A stretch of 33,017 bases of DNA. It comes from Deltaproteobacteria bacterium. Its GTDB lineage: Bacteria > Desulfobacterota > DSM-4660 > Desulfatiglandales > Desulfatiglandaceae. This document shows, one piece after another, positions 8,799-16,861 of this stretch. The notes beneath the pieces are model-generated. The model made no database searches and had not been told where the DNA came from. It was given only the letters and a program-made list of their open reading frames with translations. Each line of letters begins with the position of its first letter. Positions within the stretch are counted from its first letter, which is position 1. Both the position numbers and the translations under genes were made by a program. The stretch spans positions 1 through 33,017 of the forward strand of contig JAFDHL010000011.1 of the NCBI GenBank assembly GCA_019308785.1. Reading direction: 5' to 3'.

Positions 8799-9798
8799 TC
8801 AATCCTGGCGCAGAAATGCCGCGTCTTCCTCGGGTAGAGAGGGGTTGATACTGATCCCGGAGCCTATCTCGAACCCAGCTTGGGTGGTCAGCCTAGGTCT
8901 GATCTGAAGGTACCAGTGCAGATGGGGCTCGCCGGCCTTGTAACGCGCGGCGGTGTTGATGATGTAGTTGTAGTCCGGGTCGTTGAGCTTGCGCTGCAAC
9001 CGTGCCAAGCAGTCCTGTAGGATAGTGGCCAGACCTCGGCTTCTCTTGATCGGAAAGGTCACTGAAGCAGGCCTGATGCTTGGTGGGCATAATCCAGATC
9101 TCGAAGGGTACCTCGGCTGCAAAGGGCACGAAGGTCAGGAAAGTTTCGTTCTCGGCGATGACTCGCTGCCGTTCCCGGGCCTCTTGCTCCAGGATATCGC
9201 AGTAGACGCACCGGCCCGACTCGTCGAAGTAGTACTGGGCCCGCTCTTCTCGCCAGCGGATGTAGGAGGGCACCATACCGGTGACTATTATCTGTGAGTG
9301 GGGATGGGCCAAGGAAGTGCCGGCTTGCCTGCCGTGGTTGCGGAAGATTAGGGTCATCAGATTCCTGTTCTGATTCATCACGTTCACGTAACGGCGGTGG
9401 TAGGTCTCGATGATGACCCCCACCTCATTGGACGTCATTTGGGTTATCCGACGGTTGTGGACCGGGCTCTCAATAATCACCTCGTGGCGGCCGTAGCCGG
9501 GCATGGCCAGGTAAAGACCCCGTCTATACCGGACGTTGTTTCCGTCTGGGGTCACGGCCGGGAATTTGTTGGACACCACCCGGGTCTGCCATTGACTTCC
9601 TTCTGGGCCGGGTAATTCCATAATTATGGAAGGCAGGCTTTTTTCGTTGCCCGGGCAGAAGGGGCAGTCTTTGTCGATGGCCGGTAACCTCTGGTTTTCA
9701 CTTTCCTGCCTCTTGAAATCAAGAGGCCGTTTTCCCTGGCTTGGGGCAAAGATAACCCACTGCTTGGTGGCCTTGTTTTGCCTTATTTCACTGGTCAT
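8799..9798 (-). pseudogene. galT: Galactose-1-phosphate uridylyltransferase, interrupted by a frameshift
   Basis: Two frames together give a normal-length GalT of about 333 residues, an enzyme exchanging UMP between UDP-glucose and galactose-1-phosphate. Frame 1 starts at 9798 (GGAGG 10 bases upstream) and shows the zinc-site CPFCPGN and the catalytic HPHSQ motif in AGTSLAHPHSQIIVTG. After SDLSDQEK the homology continues in another frame with RGLATILQDCLARLQRKL, through HLHWYLQIRPR, to a stop at 8799. One extra base near 9038-9040 (CC where one C restores the frame) explains the break. The locus is visibly more GC-rich than its neighbours, which hints at transfer. A real pseudogene or a sequencing error are both possible. 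Confidence 0.85.
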
Positions 9799-9802
9799 GG
9801 CA

Positions 9803-10051
9803 TTAAGCCTCCGTCGGGCGTGGCCTCAAAAACCCTGGCCTAATCTCGCATGAGGTTCTCCATTCCACGCTCACTGCTCTTACCCCAGGGATGGACTGGA
9901 AAATCCTATCTCCAATAAACTTGAACGTGATAAAATATCCTTTTGCCAGATTAATGTCTGTCCATTTAGGTTTGCGAAGGACATGTAACCCTGTCACATG
10001 GCAGATGGAACATGGCGATGATCCAATATCTGCGTTTTTTAACAGGTTCAC
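9803..10051 (-). pseudogene. Short orphan ORF upstream of galT, possible truncated sensor N-terminus
   Basis: An 82-codon frame from GTG (AAGG upstream) ending 4 bases before galT. The part LHVLRKPKWTDINL followed by YFITFKFIGDRI resembles, from memory, N-terminal modules found before PAS domains in some deltaproteobacterial sensor kinases. The remaining 25 residues (arginine- and proline-rich) look like read-through into unrelated DNA. It is probably a truncated gene end; I would not assign a function. Confidence 0.25.
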
Positions 10052-10720
10052 ATTTGCCTTCTATCTTATGTTCTATTCTTAGGGGCTCCTGTTTTGTACA
10101 GATCCATTTCTATTTCCAGTCCTCTGTCCCTACAGCCTGTTTCTATAGCAAAAACCTTGCCATAAAATGACAATAAATAATTAATTAATAATTTCAAGTG
10201 GTTGAAGATTTCCCGGTAAAATGTAGAGATATGGATGCAGGTCGGTACTGTTGAGAAAATTGATGAGATGTCAAACCTTTGACACTTGGTAAGCCTTCAG
10301 CGTTCATATATAGAGAATCTCTTATTGATGAAATGTCAATGATACTGAATATATTGTTGAAATCACTAATATTTTAGTATGCTTAATGAAAAAGTCACCA
10401 TACTTTTTTAGTTTAGCCATCCCAATCCCAGAGTAGACTCCCGTCCGCATGTCTTTATATATCTAAAAGCCAGCGGTCGCGTTAGATATTTCCCACAGCA
10501 AATTTACCGGTAAAAATTGGAAGTACCTGTTATCCTTATTTATTCCCCTTAAAAAATCCTCAAAGACGAAATTTCATGCATTCCCTTATGTTAAAAAAAC
10601 TATCCGAATTAGTCATCAGTACCATCACCTGAAACATCAAGGTCTGTTCTACCGCTTATAAGTTCAATGAACCATTCGATGGAGTGTGTTCAAAGTATTG
10701 TTTCAGAAGAAGAGGCATAA
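10052..10720. other. Intergenic DNA upstream of the recombination scar
   Basis: No gene or RNA is recognised in these 670 AT-rich bases. The phrase ATTGATGAAATGTCAA recurs with small changes near 10260 and 10325, and there is an AATTAATTAATT run near 10182. It could hold the former regulatory region of the truncated reductase gene that starts at 10721. Confidence 0.4.
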
Positions 10721-10803
10721 ATGTTTGAACATATAAAAAAGCGGGACGGAAGGATTGCTGACTTTGATTCTTCCAAAATCACATCAGCGATTGCCAAAGC
10801 AGG
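10721..10803 (+). pseudogene. nrdD: N-terminal fragment of anaerobic ribonucleotide reductase (ATP-cone)
   Basis: ATG at 10721 opens a frame reading MFEHIKKRDGRIADFDSS then KITSAIAKAGK, the signature start of the ATP-cone that gives allosteric control to NrdD-type reductases (also present in NrdA and NrdR). An AGAAGAGG sequence precedes the ATG. After about 27 codons the similarity ends and the DNA continues as the recombinase at about 10801. The original frame stops at TAA 10820-10822. What remains cannot function. The choice of nrdD over other ATP-cone genes rests on the N-terminal position and wording and is moderately sure. Confidence 0.55.
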
Positions 10804-11334
10804 AAAGAATTGGTGTCCTTAATAGGCAAGATAGAAGATGCTGAATTTGCCGATTGCTGTCTTTTTTCAGCATATACGGGGTTACGATCCGGAGAGATTA
10901 TAAGACTAAAATGGGATGATGTGGACAGCCCAGAAGGGTTTTTGACGATATCGCCAAAGCAAAAAAACAAGAAGGAATCCTGGATTCCAATCAATGCCAA
11001 TTCAAGAACGATTTTAGAGCGTTGTAAGAAGAGAGGAGGCAAAAAGCCTTTTCGCTTTCAAACACGCCAATGGATATCCAAGAAATTCAAGAACGCCGCT
11101 CGCAAGGCAGGATTACCACACTTTCGTTTTCATGATTTGAGGCATACATACGGAAGCCACCTGGCAATGAGCGGAGAGAACGAGGTTGCAATTCAAAAGC
11201 TTATGCGGCATAAATCCATGGCTTCGACCCTGATCTATACGAAAGTCTCACCGGAGTATCTCAGGCAGGCGAGCGAAAAGGTAAATTATGGCCCTATGCC
11301 TGTGCCAAAAGGAAGGGATAAAAACAGCATTTAG
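10801..11334 (+). pseudogene. Tyrosine recombinase (integrase), C-terminal catalytic domain only
   Basis: About 175 residues covering the catalytic domain of a phage/island-type integrase: the first catalytic Arg in SAYTGLRSGEIIRLKW, HDLRHTYGSHLAM (His and second Arg), LMRHKSMASTLIY with the third His and the nucleophile Tyr. All catalytic residues are present. The N-terminal core-binding and arm-binding domains (normally 150-200 residues) are missing, replaced by the reductase fragment at 10721. The frame can only be opened by a TTG at 10810 without a clear ribosome binding site. The gene points at the selC fragment 53 bases downstream, its likely attachment site. I read it as a dead remnant of an integrated element. 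Confidence 0.85.
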
Positions 11335-11387
11335 GACAGAATTAGGACAGTACATGGTAAGCAGTTGAAAAGACTGCGACATTGTTA

Positions 11388-11455
11388 GGACTTCAAATCC
11401 GGTGTACCGGGCTAAAACCTCGGTAGGTGGGTTCGATTCCCATGCACTTCCGCCA
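11388..11455 (+). pseudogene. selC: 3' part of selenocysteine tRNA, attachment-site remnant
   Basis: The DNA from GGACTTCAAATCC (anticodon arm with UCA) through a long variable arm, the T-arm GTGGG-TTCGATT-CCCAT and the acceptor strand GCACTTCC to GCCA matches the 3' part of tRNA-Sec. The expected 5' strand GGAAGTGC is absent upstream. Similarity starts abruptly within the anticodon stem, a typical crossover site for tyrosine recombinases. It is therefore an attL/attR half-site, not a working tRNA. An intact selC should exist elsewhere if the cell makes selenoproteins. Confidence 0.8.
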
Positions 11456-11471
11456 AAACCTGAAAAACAGG

Positions 11472-11503
11472 AGAAGGCCACTTTCCATGGTGGCCTTTTC
11501 TTT
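11472..11503 (+). terminator. Rho-independent terminator after the selC fragment
   Basis: Hairpin with stem AAGGCCAC/GTGGCCTT around TTTCCATG, followed by TTCTTT. It sits 17 bases past the CCA end, so it is probably the native selC terminator. This would mark the right flank as original host DNA. Confidence 0.75.
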
Positions 11504-11565
11504 CAGAATTATTTTGACTAACCCCTGATTCATCACTATATTATGGCCGTAAGAGGCGCTTGCTT

Positions 11566-12627
11566 ATGACAAAACAGTATGGTTCCAAGTTTTTTCTCGT
11601 TTTCCTGCTTTGCTCACTGGCCCTGCTACTAAGGCTATTCTGGACCTATATCTCGGCCATAGTGCTGGCACTCCTTATCGCAAGTGTGTTTTATCCAATC
11701 TACTTCTGGGTAAAAGGACTGTTAAAAGGCCGGGAAACTTCAGCGTCCCTGATCATGATCCTTTTCATCTTTCTGGTCCTGGTCATTCCGGTAAGCTGGT
11801 TTGTTGGAACCCTTTCAAATGAAGCGTTTGATTTCTATAACAACACCCGCAGTGCGGTTTCCCTGAGCAAGATCCAGAAAACCCTTGAGAGCGACTCCAT
11901 ATGGGTCCGGCGGGCCAAAAAGATAGGGTCCATGACCGGCCTGGAATTCACACCGGAGACAGTTGAAAAACTGGCAACTTCAGTGGGGAAAACCGTTGGG
12001 CTCTTCCTGTATAAGCAACTGAGTTCCATGGCCTCCAATCTCTTCAGTTTTTTGATCCATTTCTTCTTGATGATGCTGGTCATGTATTACCTTTTTCGAG
12101 ATGGGGAACGGCTCAAGGATTACATTACCCAACTCCTGCCGGTCCCGAAAGACCAGGTCGAGAAGGTAGTGGACAAATTCCGCGAGATGGGGAAGGCAAT
12201 TATTGTCGGCAATGGCCTGTCCGGCATTGTACAGGGTATCCTGGGAGGTTTTGGCTTTTTCATGTTCGGATTGAGTTCTCCCTTTCTTTGGGGAACGGTC
12301 ATTACCTTCATGGCCTTTTTACCTATTATCGGGGCCTCGATTGTATTTGTTCCGGCAGCTGTTATCTTGATGATCACGGGCAATGTAGGTATTGGCATCG
12401 GTTTTTTAATTTACAATGTATTTTACAGTTCTATTATAGAATATTTGATCAAACCCCGGTTAATCGGTAAGGGAATGCAGATGAATTCACTTTTAGTTTT
12501 CATCGGAATTATTGGAGGCTTAAAACTTTTTGGCATTTTGGGCATTATTTACGGCCCGCTAATTATTACTATATTCCTGACCCTTGCAGAGATATACAGA
12601 CTCGAATACAAGGAACAGCTTGTCTGA
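11566..12627 (+). CDS. AI-2E family transporter / PerM-like permease
   Basis: A 353-residue integral membrane protein with about eight hydrophobic segments: two near residues 8-50, one about 58-78, one about 155-175 and a cluster from about 210 to 340. The amphipathic middle stretch (about 90-140) and the late NGLSGIVQGILGGFGFFMFG and GIIYGPLIITIF segments are typical of the AI-2E/YdiK/PerM family, whose members export small signalling or other molecules or ions. The substrate cannot be told here. The ATG at 11566 is chosen over a TTG at 11560 because AAGAGG lies at the right distance. It is the first intact gene right of the integration scar. Confidence 0.85.
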   Translation: MTKQYGSKFFLVFLLCSLALLLRLFWTYISAIVLALLIASVFYPIYFWVKGLLKGRETSASLIMILFIFLVLVIPVSWFVGTLSNEAFDFYNNTRSAVSLSKIQKTLESDSIWVRRAKKIGSMTGLEFTPETVEKLATSVGKTVGLFLYKQLSSMASNLFSFLIHFFLMMLVMYYLFRDGERLKDYITQLLPVPKDQVEKVVDKFREMGKAIIVGNGLSGIVQGILGGFGFFMFGLSSPFLWGTVITFMAFLPIIGASIVFVPAAVILMITGNVGIGIGFLIYNVFYSSIIEYLIKPRLIGKGMQMNSLLVFIGIIGGLKLFGILGIIYGPLIITIFLTLAEIYRLEYKEQLV

Positions 12628-12728
12628 AAGAATCTGCTGGTTGCAATTGTTTAAAACAAATAGCGAACATTTTCACGGTCCCGGTTTACGAGGACTAAAG
12701 GAAGCTTAATTTCAAAGGAGGTTGCAAA

Positions 12729-13217
12729 ATGGAGCCTGAAAAGATTCTTAAAGGAAAAAGAGTCTTGATCGTAGACGATGAAGAGGACATTCTGGAGTTT
12801 CTGACGGAAATCCTGGATATGTGTAAAATTGACAGGGCCTCGACTTTCGAGGAGGCAAAAGAATTACTTGAATCCAATTTTTACCATGTTGCTGTCCTTG
12901 ATATTATGGGTGTCAGGGGATATGAACTACTGGAGATTGCCAACAAAAAAGATGTGCCTGCCCTGATGCTTACTGCCCACGCGCTTTCAAAAGATAATCT
13001 CAAAAAATCTTTTAAAGAGGGTGCCTCGTTTTATGTGCCCAAGGATGAAATGAATAAAATCGATGTCTTTCTGGCAGATGTCCTTGAGGCAAAGGAAAAT
13101 AAAAAAAATGTGTGGCTCAAGTGGTACGAACGGCTCAGCTCATTTTGTGACAGAAGGTTCGGGCCAAACTGGAAAGATGAAGACCCTGAATTCTGGGATA
13201 ATCTTCTAAAATATTAA
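12729..13217 (+). CDS. Small response regulator with atypical receiver and aromatic C-terminal tail
   Basis: A 162-residue protein. The receiver domain spans about 9-120 with the acidic pair Asp16-Asp17, phospho-acceptor Asp58 in VAVLDIMGVRGYELL, Thr82 in LMLTAHA and Lys105 in YVPKDE. The loop after Asp58 is two residues shorter than the canonical DxxMPxxxG pattern. There is no known output domain; instead residues 128-162 form a conserved tail (WYERLSSFCDRRFG, then W and EFW). A paralogue lies at 25302. AAAGGAGG stands 7 bases before the ATG. The fbp gene begins 34 bases after the stop, so the two are probably cotranscribed. Confidence 0.85.
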   Translation: MEPEKILKGKRVLIVDDEEDILEFLTEILDMCKIDRASTFEEAKELLESNFYHVAVLDIMGVRGYELLEIANKKDVPALMLTAHALSKDNLKKSFKEGASFYVPKDEMNKIDVFLADVLEAKENKKNVWLKWYERLSSFCDRRFGPNWKDEDPEFWDNLLKY

Positions 13218-13251
13218 CTTCTTGCCAACTATTTCTAAAGGCGAACTTGAC

Positions 13252-14286
13252 ATGGAAAAACAGGGTGCGGGAATTACCGTTACTCAACACATATTAAAAC
13301 AACAACGGGAAAATCCTGAGGCGACCGGAGCCTTTACAACCCTGCTCAATGAACTCATAGTTGCAGCCAAAGTCATCTCCCGGGAAGTGAACAAGGCGGG
13401 TCTCGTGGATATTCTGGGAGCCACGGGAAAGATAAATGTGCAGGAAGAGCAGGTACAGAAATTAGACGTGTTTGCAAACCAGATTATCATAGAGCGGATG
13501 CAGCACATTGGCCAACTATGGTGCATGGTCTCTGAAGAAGACCCGGACCTCATTGGTATCCCCTCGCAATATCCGAAGGGAGACTATATTCTCTTATTTG
13601 ATCCCCTGGACGGTTCTTCCAACATTGACGTTAACGTGAGCATCGGGACTATTTTCGGCATTTTCAAGAAAAAAGACAGCGATTCGAGCTCCGACCTGCT
13701 GCTGGGCGATGTGCTGCAACCCGGAATTAGTCAGGTCGCTGCCGGCTATTTTATCTACGGTTCAAGCACCATCATGGTATACACTACGGGTAACAATACG
13801 GGTGTCCACGGGTTCACGCTGTTTCCGAGCCTTGGCGAATTTCTCCTCTCCCACGAGAATATCCGTATCCCCGAACAGGGTAAAATCTACAGCATCAATG
13901 AGGGTAACTGTCCTTACTGGGATGAAAGGACCCTGGCCCTTGTTGACTATTTCAAGACCAGAAATAAAGAGACCGGCCGTCCTTACACATCCAGATACGT
14001 GGGCAGCCTGGTGGCGGATTTTCACAGAAATCTTCTCAAGGGCGGCATCTTCATGTATCCGGCTGACAATAAGGATCCCAAGAAGCCTACGGGAAAACTG
14101 AGGTTGATGGTGGAAGCCAATCCCCTCGCAATGGTGGTCAAGGAGGCGGGCGGGTATGCCAGTGATGGACACGGCCCCATCCTCGAAATAGCTCCGCTCG
14201 AATTACACCAGAGAGTTCCCCTGTACATCGGGAGCAAGAAGGACGTGGAACTGGCAGAGGCATTCATTAGCGGCAAGAGAAGCTGA
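13252..14286 (+). CDS. fbp: Fructose-1,6-bisphosphatase class I
   Basis: A 344-residue gluconeogenic enzyme that hydrolyses fructose-1,6-bisphosphate to fructose-6-phosphate. Visible signatures are SEEDP (about 94-98), the metal/substrate site LLFDPLDGSSNIDVNVSIGT (about 115-134), the substrate region YVGSLVADFHRN, and KLRLMVEANPLAMVVKEAGG with its metal-ligand Glu (about 288). Length is normal for the bacterial enzyme. The ATG at 13252 gives the standard start MEKQGAG; the TTG at 13222 is less likely. It follows the response regulator by 34 bases. A PFK-2/FBPase-2 homologue 4.4 kb away raises the possibility of fructose-2,6-bisphosphate control, which inhibits eukaryotic class I FBPase; that is inference. 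Confidence 0.95.
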   Translation: MEKQGAGITVTQHILKQQRENPEATGAFTTLLNELIVAAKVISREVNKAGLVDILGATGKINVQEEQVQKLDVFANQIIIERMQHIGQLWCMVSEEDPDLIGIPSQYPKGDYILLFDPLDGSSNIDVNVSIGTIFGIFKKKDSDSSSDLLLGDVLQPGISQVAAGYFIYGSSTIMVYTTGNNTGVHGFTLFPSLGEFLLSHENIRIPEQGKIYSINEGNCPYWDERTLALVDYFKTRNKETGRPYTSRYVGSLVADFHRNLLKGGIFMYPADNKDPKKPTGKLRLMVEANPLAMVVKEAGGYASDGHGPILEIAPLELHQRVPLYIGSKKDVELAEAFISGKRS

Positions 14287-14290
14287 ATAC

Positions 14291-14938
14291 TCACGCCTCC
14301 ACAGAATAAAACCTTACCTCCGGAAGCTCCAGGCATGTCAACCGGTTGCCATAAACGGCACCCGTGTCCAGGCCGATCTTGTTTTCAATGACCAGGGGTT
14401 CATGGAAGGGGGTATGGCCGAAGATGACCCTTTTCCCGAAATCATAATCAGAGTAGATAAAAGGCTCGCGGATCCAGGTCATGTCCTCGAGGAGCTGTTT
14501 TTCTATTTCCACGCCCGGCCTGAAACCGGCATGAACCACATAGTAATCCTCAAGCTCTATATAAGTCTTCAGTGACTGGTAAAAGGCCATGTGGTCCGGG
14601 GGGACCAATGACCCATCCCCTTCCGGCTTTTCCGCCCTATAGCTTTCCAGCGTGCTCCACCCGCCGTTTCTGAAATACAACCCGCGATCCTTGCCATTCA
14701 TGTAATCCAGGAAAAGGACTTCATGGTTCCCTATAAGGCAGTCAATTTGAGAAGAACACCTGCGTAGTGCCAGCACGTAATCCACTACGCCTTTTGAATT
14801 TTCGCCCCTGTCTATGTAATCCCCCAGAAAGATAAGCCGGTCCTTTTCAGGTTGCCAGGCGATTTTGTCCATGAGCCTTTTAAGCATGTCCAGGCAACCA
14901 TGAATATCGCCAATAACAAATATCCTTTTGCTATCCAT
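14291..14938 (-). CDS. Serine/threonine-phosphatase-like metallophosphoesterase
   Basis: A 215-residue PPP-family phosphoesterase, cytoplasmic. The metal-binding signatures are in order: GDIHG (10-14), GDYIDRG (39-45), GNHE (70-73), VVHAGF (His136) and FGHTP (His175). Members cleave phosphoproteins or dinucleoside tetraphosphates; the sequence alone does not decide. Its ATG overlaps the stop codon of the radical SAM gene (TAATG), so the two are translationally coupled. It converges with fbp with a gap of four bases. Confidence 0.88.
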   Translation of the reverse strand: MDSKRIFVIGDIHGCLDMLKRLMDKIAWQPEKDRLIFLGDYIDRGENSKGVVDYVLALRRCSSQIDCLIGNHEVLFLDYMNGKDRGLYFRNGGWSTLESYRAEKPEGDGSLVPPDHMAFYQSLKTYIELEDYYVVHAGFRPGVEIEKQLLEDMTWIREPFIYSDYDFGKRVIFGHTPFHEPLVIENKIGLDTGAVYGNRLTCLELPEVRFYSVEA

Positions 14939-15870
14939 TAGAACCTGAAGATCAGGCGAGGGCGCTCCCTGGGATCAAGCCGGGTCAGTCCCGCTTTTAT
15001 GGCTGCATCAACGGCATTTCTGTATTCCTGTGAGGTCAGGCGCCGGTTAATGAATTCATCCTGATCCGCACTGCCGCATGGCCTGTATTGGTCCATGACA
15101 TTAATATATGTGTCTGGAGAGATCTCCTTTGCAAGAAACTCCATAATTTTCCCGGTTCCCGCAACCTGCTTAGGCATAACCAGATGCCTCACCAGCAATC
15201 CCTTAACTGCGATCCCTTCATTATCCATTACAAGATCCCCGACCTGCCGGTGCATTTCCCTTATAGCGTCCATGGCTATTTCTCTGTAATCCGGTGCATT
15301 GCAGAATCTCTCTGCCCATTTCCCGTCCCAGAACTTGAAATCCGGCATATAAATATCGAATATGCCATCCAGAAGCTGCAAGGTCTCCTTATCGTCATAC
15401 CCGCCGGAATTATAAACCAGCGGCACTTCGAGGCCCTGCTCAATGGCCAGAACAAGGGCTTCGATGCTCTGGGGGACCACATGGCTCGGCGTCACGAAAT
15501 TGATATTATGACAACCCCTTTCAGCCAGGTGTAACATCATGGCAGCCACCTGTTCGGGCTCAACCTCGGTCCCTTCCGCAAGATGGCTGATATCATAGTT
15601 TTGGCAGAAGCTGCAAAGCAGATTACAGGAGCTTAAGAATATAGTACCCGAACCATATCGCCCCACTAAGGGCCCCTCTTCTCCAAAGTGGGCATTAAAG
15701 CTGGCGACCCTGGCCTTTCTTCCCGTCCGGCAGTATCCGGTTTCCCCTTCCAGCCGGTTCACTCCGCATGCACGGGGACAAAGATGGCAGGCTTCCATCA
15801 TATCAATAGCCTTTTCCAGCCTGGCTGAAAGCTCACCATTTCGATATAGTTTTAAATAGGAAGGCTCCAT
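14938..15870 (-). CDS. Radical SAM protein, PflX-like (pyruvate formate-lyase activase-related)
   Basis: A 310-residue radical SAM protein. The N-terminus has a Cys cluster (Cys28, Cys31, Cys35, Cys47 in MEACHLCPRACGVNR and GETGYC), followed by the radical SAM motif CNLLCSFC (Cys82, 86, 89) that binds the 4Fe-4S cluster cleaving S-adenosylmethionine. The arrangement and length fit the COG1313/PflX group, related to glycyl-radical activases and to AmrS, but the substrate is unknown. It forms a two-gene operon with the phosphoesterase downstream. The start is ATG 15870, with a weak ribosome binding site. Confidence 0.85.
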   Translation of the reverse strand: MEPSYLKLYRNGELSARLEKAIDMMEACHLCPRACGVNRLEGETGYCRTGRKARVASFNAHFGEEGPLVGRYGSGTIFLSSCNLLCSFCQNYDISHLAEGTEVEPEQVAAMMLHLAERGCHNINFVTPSHVVPQSIEALVLAIEQGLEVPLVYNSGGYDDKETLQLLDGIFDIYMPDFKFWDGKWAERFCNAPDYREIAMDAIREMHRQVGDLVMDNEGIAVKGLLVRHLVMPKQVAGTGKIMEFLAKEISPDTYINVMDQYRPCGSADQDEFINRRLTSQEYRNAVDAAIKAGLTRLDPRERPRLIFRF

Positions 15871-15893
15871 GATCCACTAAACTATTTAAAACA

Positions 15894-15933
15894 GTATCCC
15901 CCTGACAAGACTGATGCTTATACAGGGGGATAC
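15894..15933 (-). terminator. Strong hairpin between yccA-like gene and radical SAM gene
   Basis: An 11-bp perfect inverted repeat, GTATCCCCCTG and its complement, with an 18-base loop. On the minus strand it is followed by TGTTTTAAATAG, which suits a terminator for the Bax-inhibitor-like gene ending at 15970. The T-run is short, so a processing or regulatory hairpin in the radical SAM leader is the alternative. Confidence 0.5.
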
Positions 15934-15969
15934 CGTGAAACCATATAAGGCCGGATTCTTTTAGCAATC

Positions 15970-16674
15970 TCAATCCCGGCCGGTCCCAAATATCCTGAGG
16001 AGCATCAAAAACAGGTTGATAAAATCAAGATAGAGGGAAAGTGCTCCCAATATGGCCCCCTTTCTTATCACGGCACCATCCAGATCCGCGGGTTGCGTGA
16101 GGGCCATATTTTTCAGTTTCTGGGTGTCATATGCCGTTAACCCTACAAAGACTATAACTCCGATATAGCTGATGATCATGCTCATGCCGCTGCTCCGGAT
16201 AAACATGTTCACCAGAGAGGCGATAATGATCCCAATCAGCCCCATCATGAGGAATCCACCCCAGGAGGTCAGGTCCTTTTTGGTAGTCCAGCCGTAGATA
16301 CTGCATCCGATAAATGTTCCGGCGCAGATAAAAAAAGTGCTTACGATAGATGAGCGGGTATAGGCCAGAAATATAAAAGAGAGGGTAACCCCGTTCAGGG
16401 TTGAATAGAGCACGAAAAGAGACGTGGCAGTCCCGGCACTCATCCGGTTAACCATCCCCGCGATGGAAAACACCAGGCCTAATTCGGCTAAGATAAGGAC
16501 AAAAAAGATAAGCGGGTTTCCGAAAATGAGACGCAGCATGGTCTCACTGCTTGATACATAAAGGGCTACAAACCCGGTCAGGGCAAGCCCTATGGCCATC
16601 CAGTTGTAGACGCTTCTTATGAAATCATTCACCACGACCTCTGTCCTGGGTCTTGTGGCGGAAATCTGAGCCAT
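15970..16674 (-). CDS. Bax inhibitor-1/YccA family membrane protein
   Basis: A 234-residue protein with seven predicted membrane segments. The family signature is visible: NDFIRSVYNWMAIGLALTG near the N-terminus, the central FLAYTRSSIVSTFFICAGTF, and YDTQKLK followed by GALSLYLDFINLFLMLLRIFG at the end, where conserved acidic residues form the pH-sensitive latch in the family. Members act as calcium-leak channels or modulate FtsH. An in-frame ATG at 16710 exists, but AGGAGG lies 9 bases before the ATG at 16674, so I use the latter. Confidence 0.9.
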   Translation of the reverse strand: MAQISATRPRTEVVVNDFIRSVYNWMAIGLALTGFVALYVSSSETMLRLIFGNPLIFFVLILAELGLVFSIAGMVNRMSAGTATSLFVLYSTLNGVTLSFIFLAYTRSSIVSTFFICAGTFIGCSIYGWTTKKDLTSWGGFLMMGLIGIIIASLVNMFIRSSGMSMIISYIGVIVFVGLTAYDTQKLKNMALTQPADLDGAVIRKGAILGALSLYLDFINLFLMLLRIFGTGRD

Positions 16675-16861
16675 ATTATTTACCTCCTCGAATTTTTTAG
16701 TAATGTTCAAAATTTTTGCATGGGATATGAATTCATCCGATTCCCGTGTATGGATTCTCAGATGCCTAAATCCTGACTGATCTTAAAATAGTGAAGGTTT
16801 TGAACGTTACCAATTAATTATAAATGCTTCTTGCAAAACTTCAAGTGTTCTGGGACTTCTT

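Noticed and set aside
8983-9853. Plus-strand ORFs opposite galT
   Set aside because: The GC-rich galT region leaves opposite frames open by composition; the minus strand carries clear GalT motifs.
10052-10720. A riboswitch or ribonucleotide-reductase NrdR box upstream of the ATP-cone fragment
   Set aside because: I saw no convincing paired NrdR boxes or conserved riboswitch core in this stretch.
11358-11455. A complete tRNA-Sec gene
   Set aside because: The 5' acceptor strand GGAAGTGC and the D-arm are missing upstream; only the 3' part from the anticodon arm is present.
14938-15870. Assignment of the radical SAM protein as AmrS, partner of the Memo protein at 26976
   Set aside because: The N-terminal Cys cluster and length fit the PflX-like group better, and the genes are 11 kb apart.
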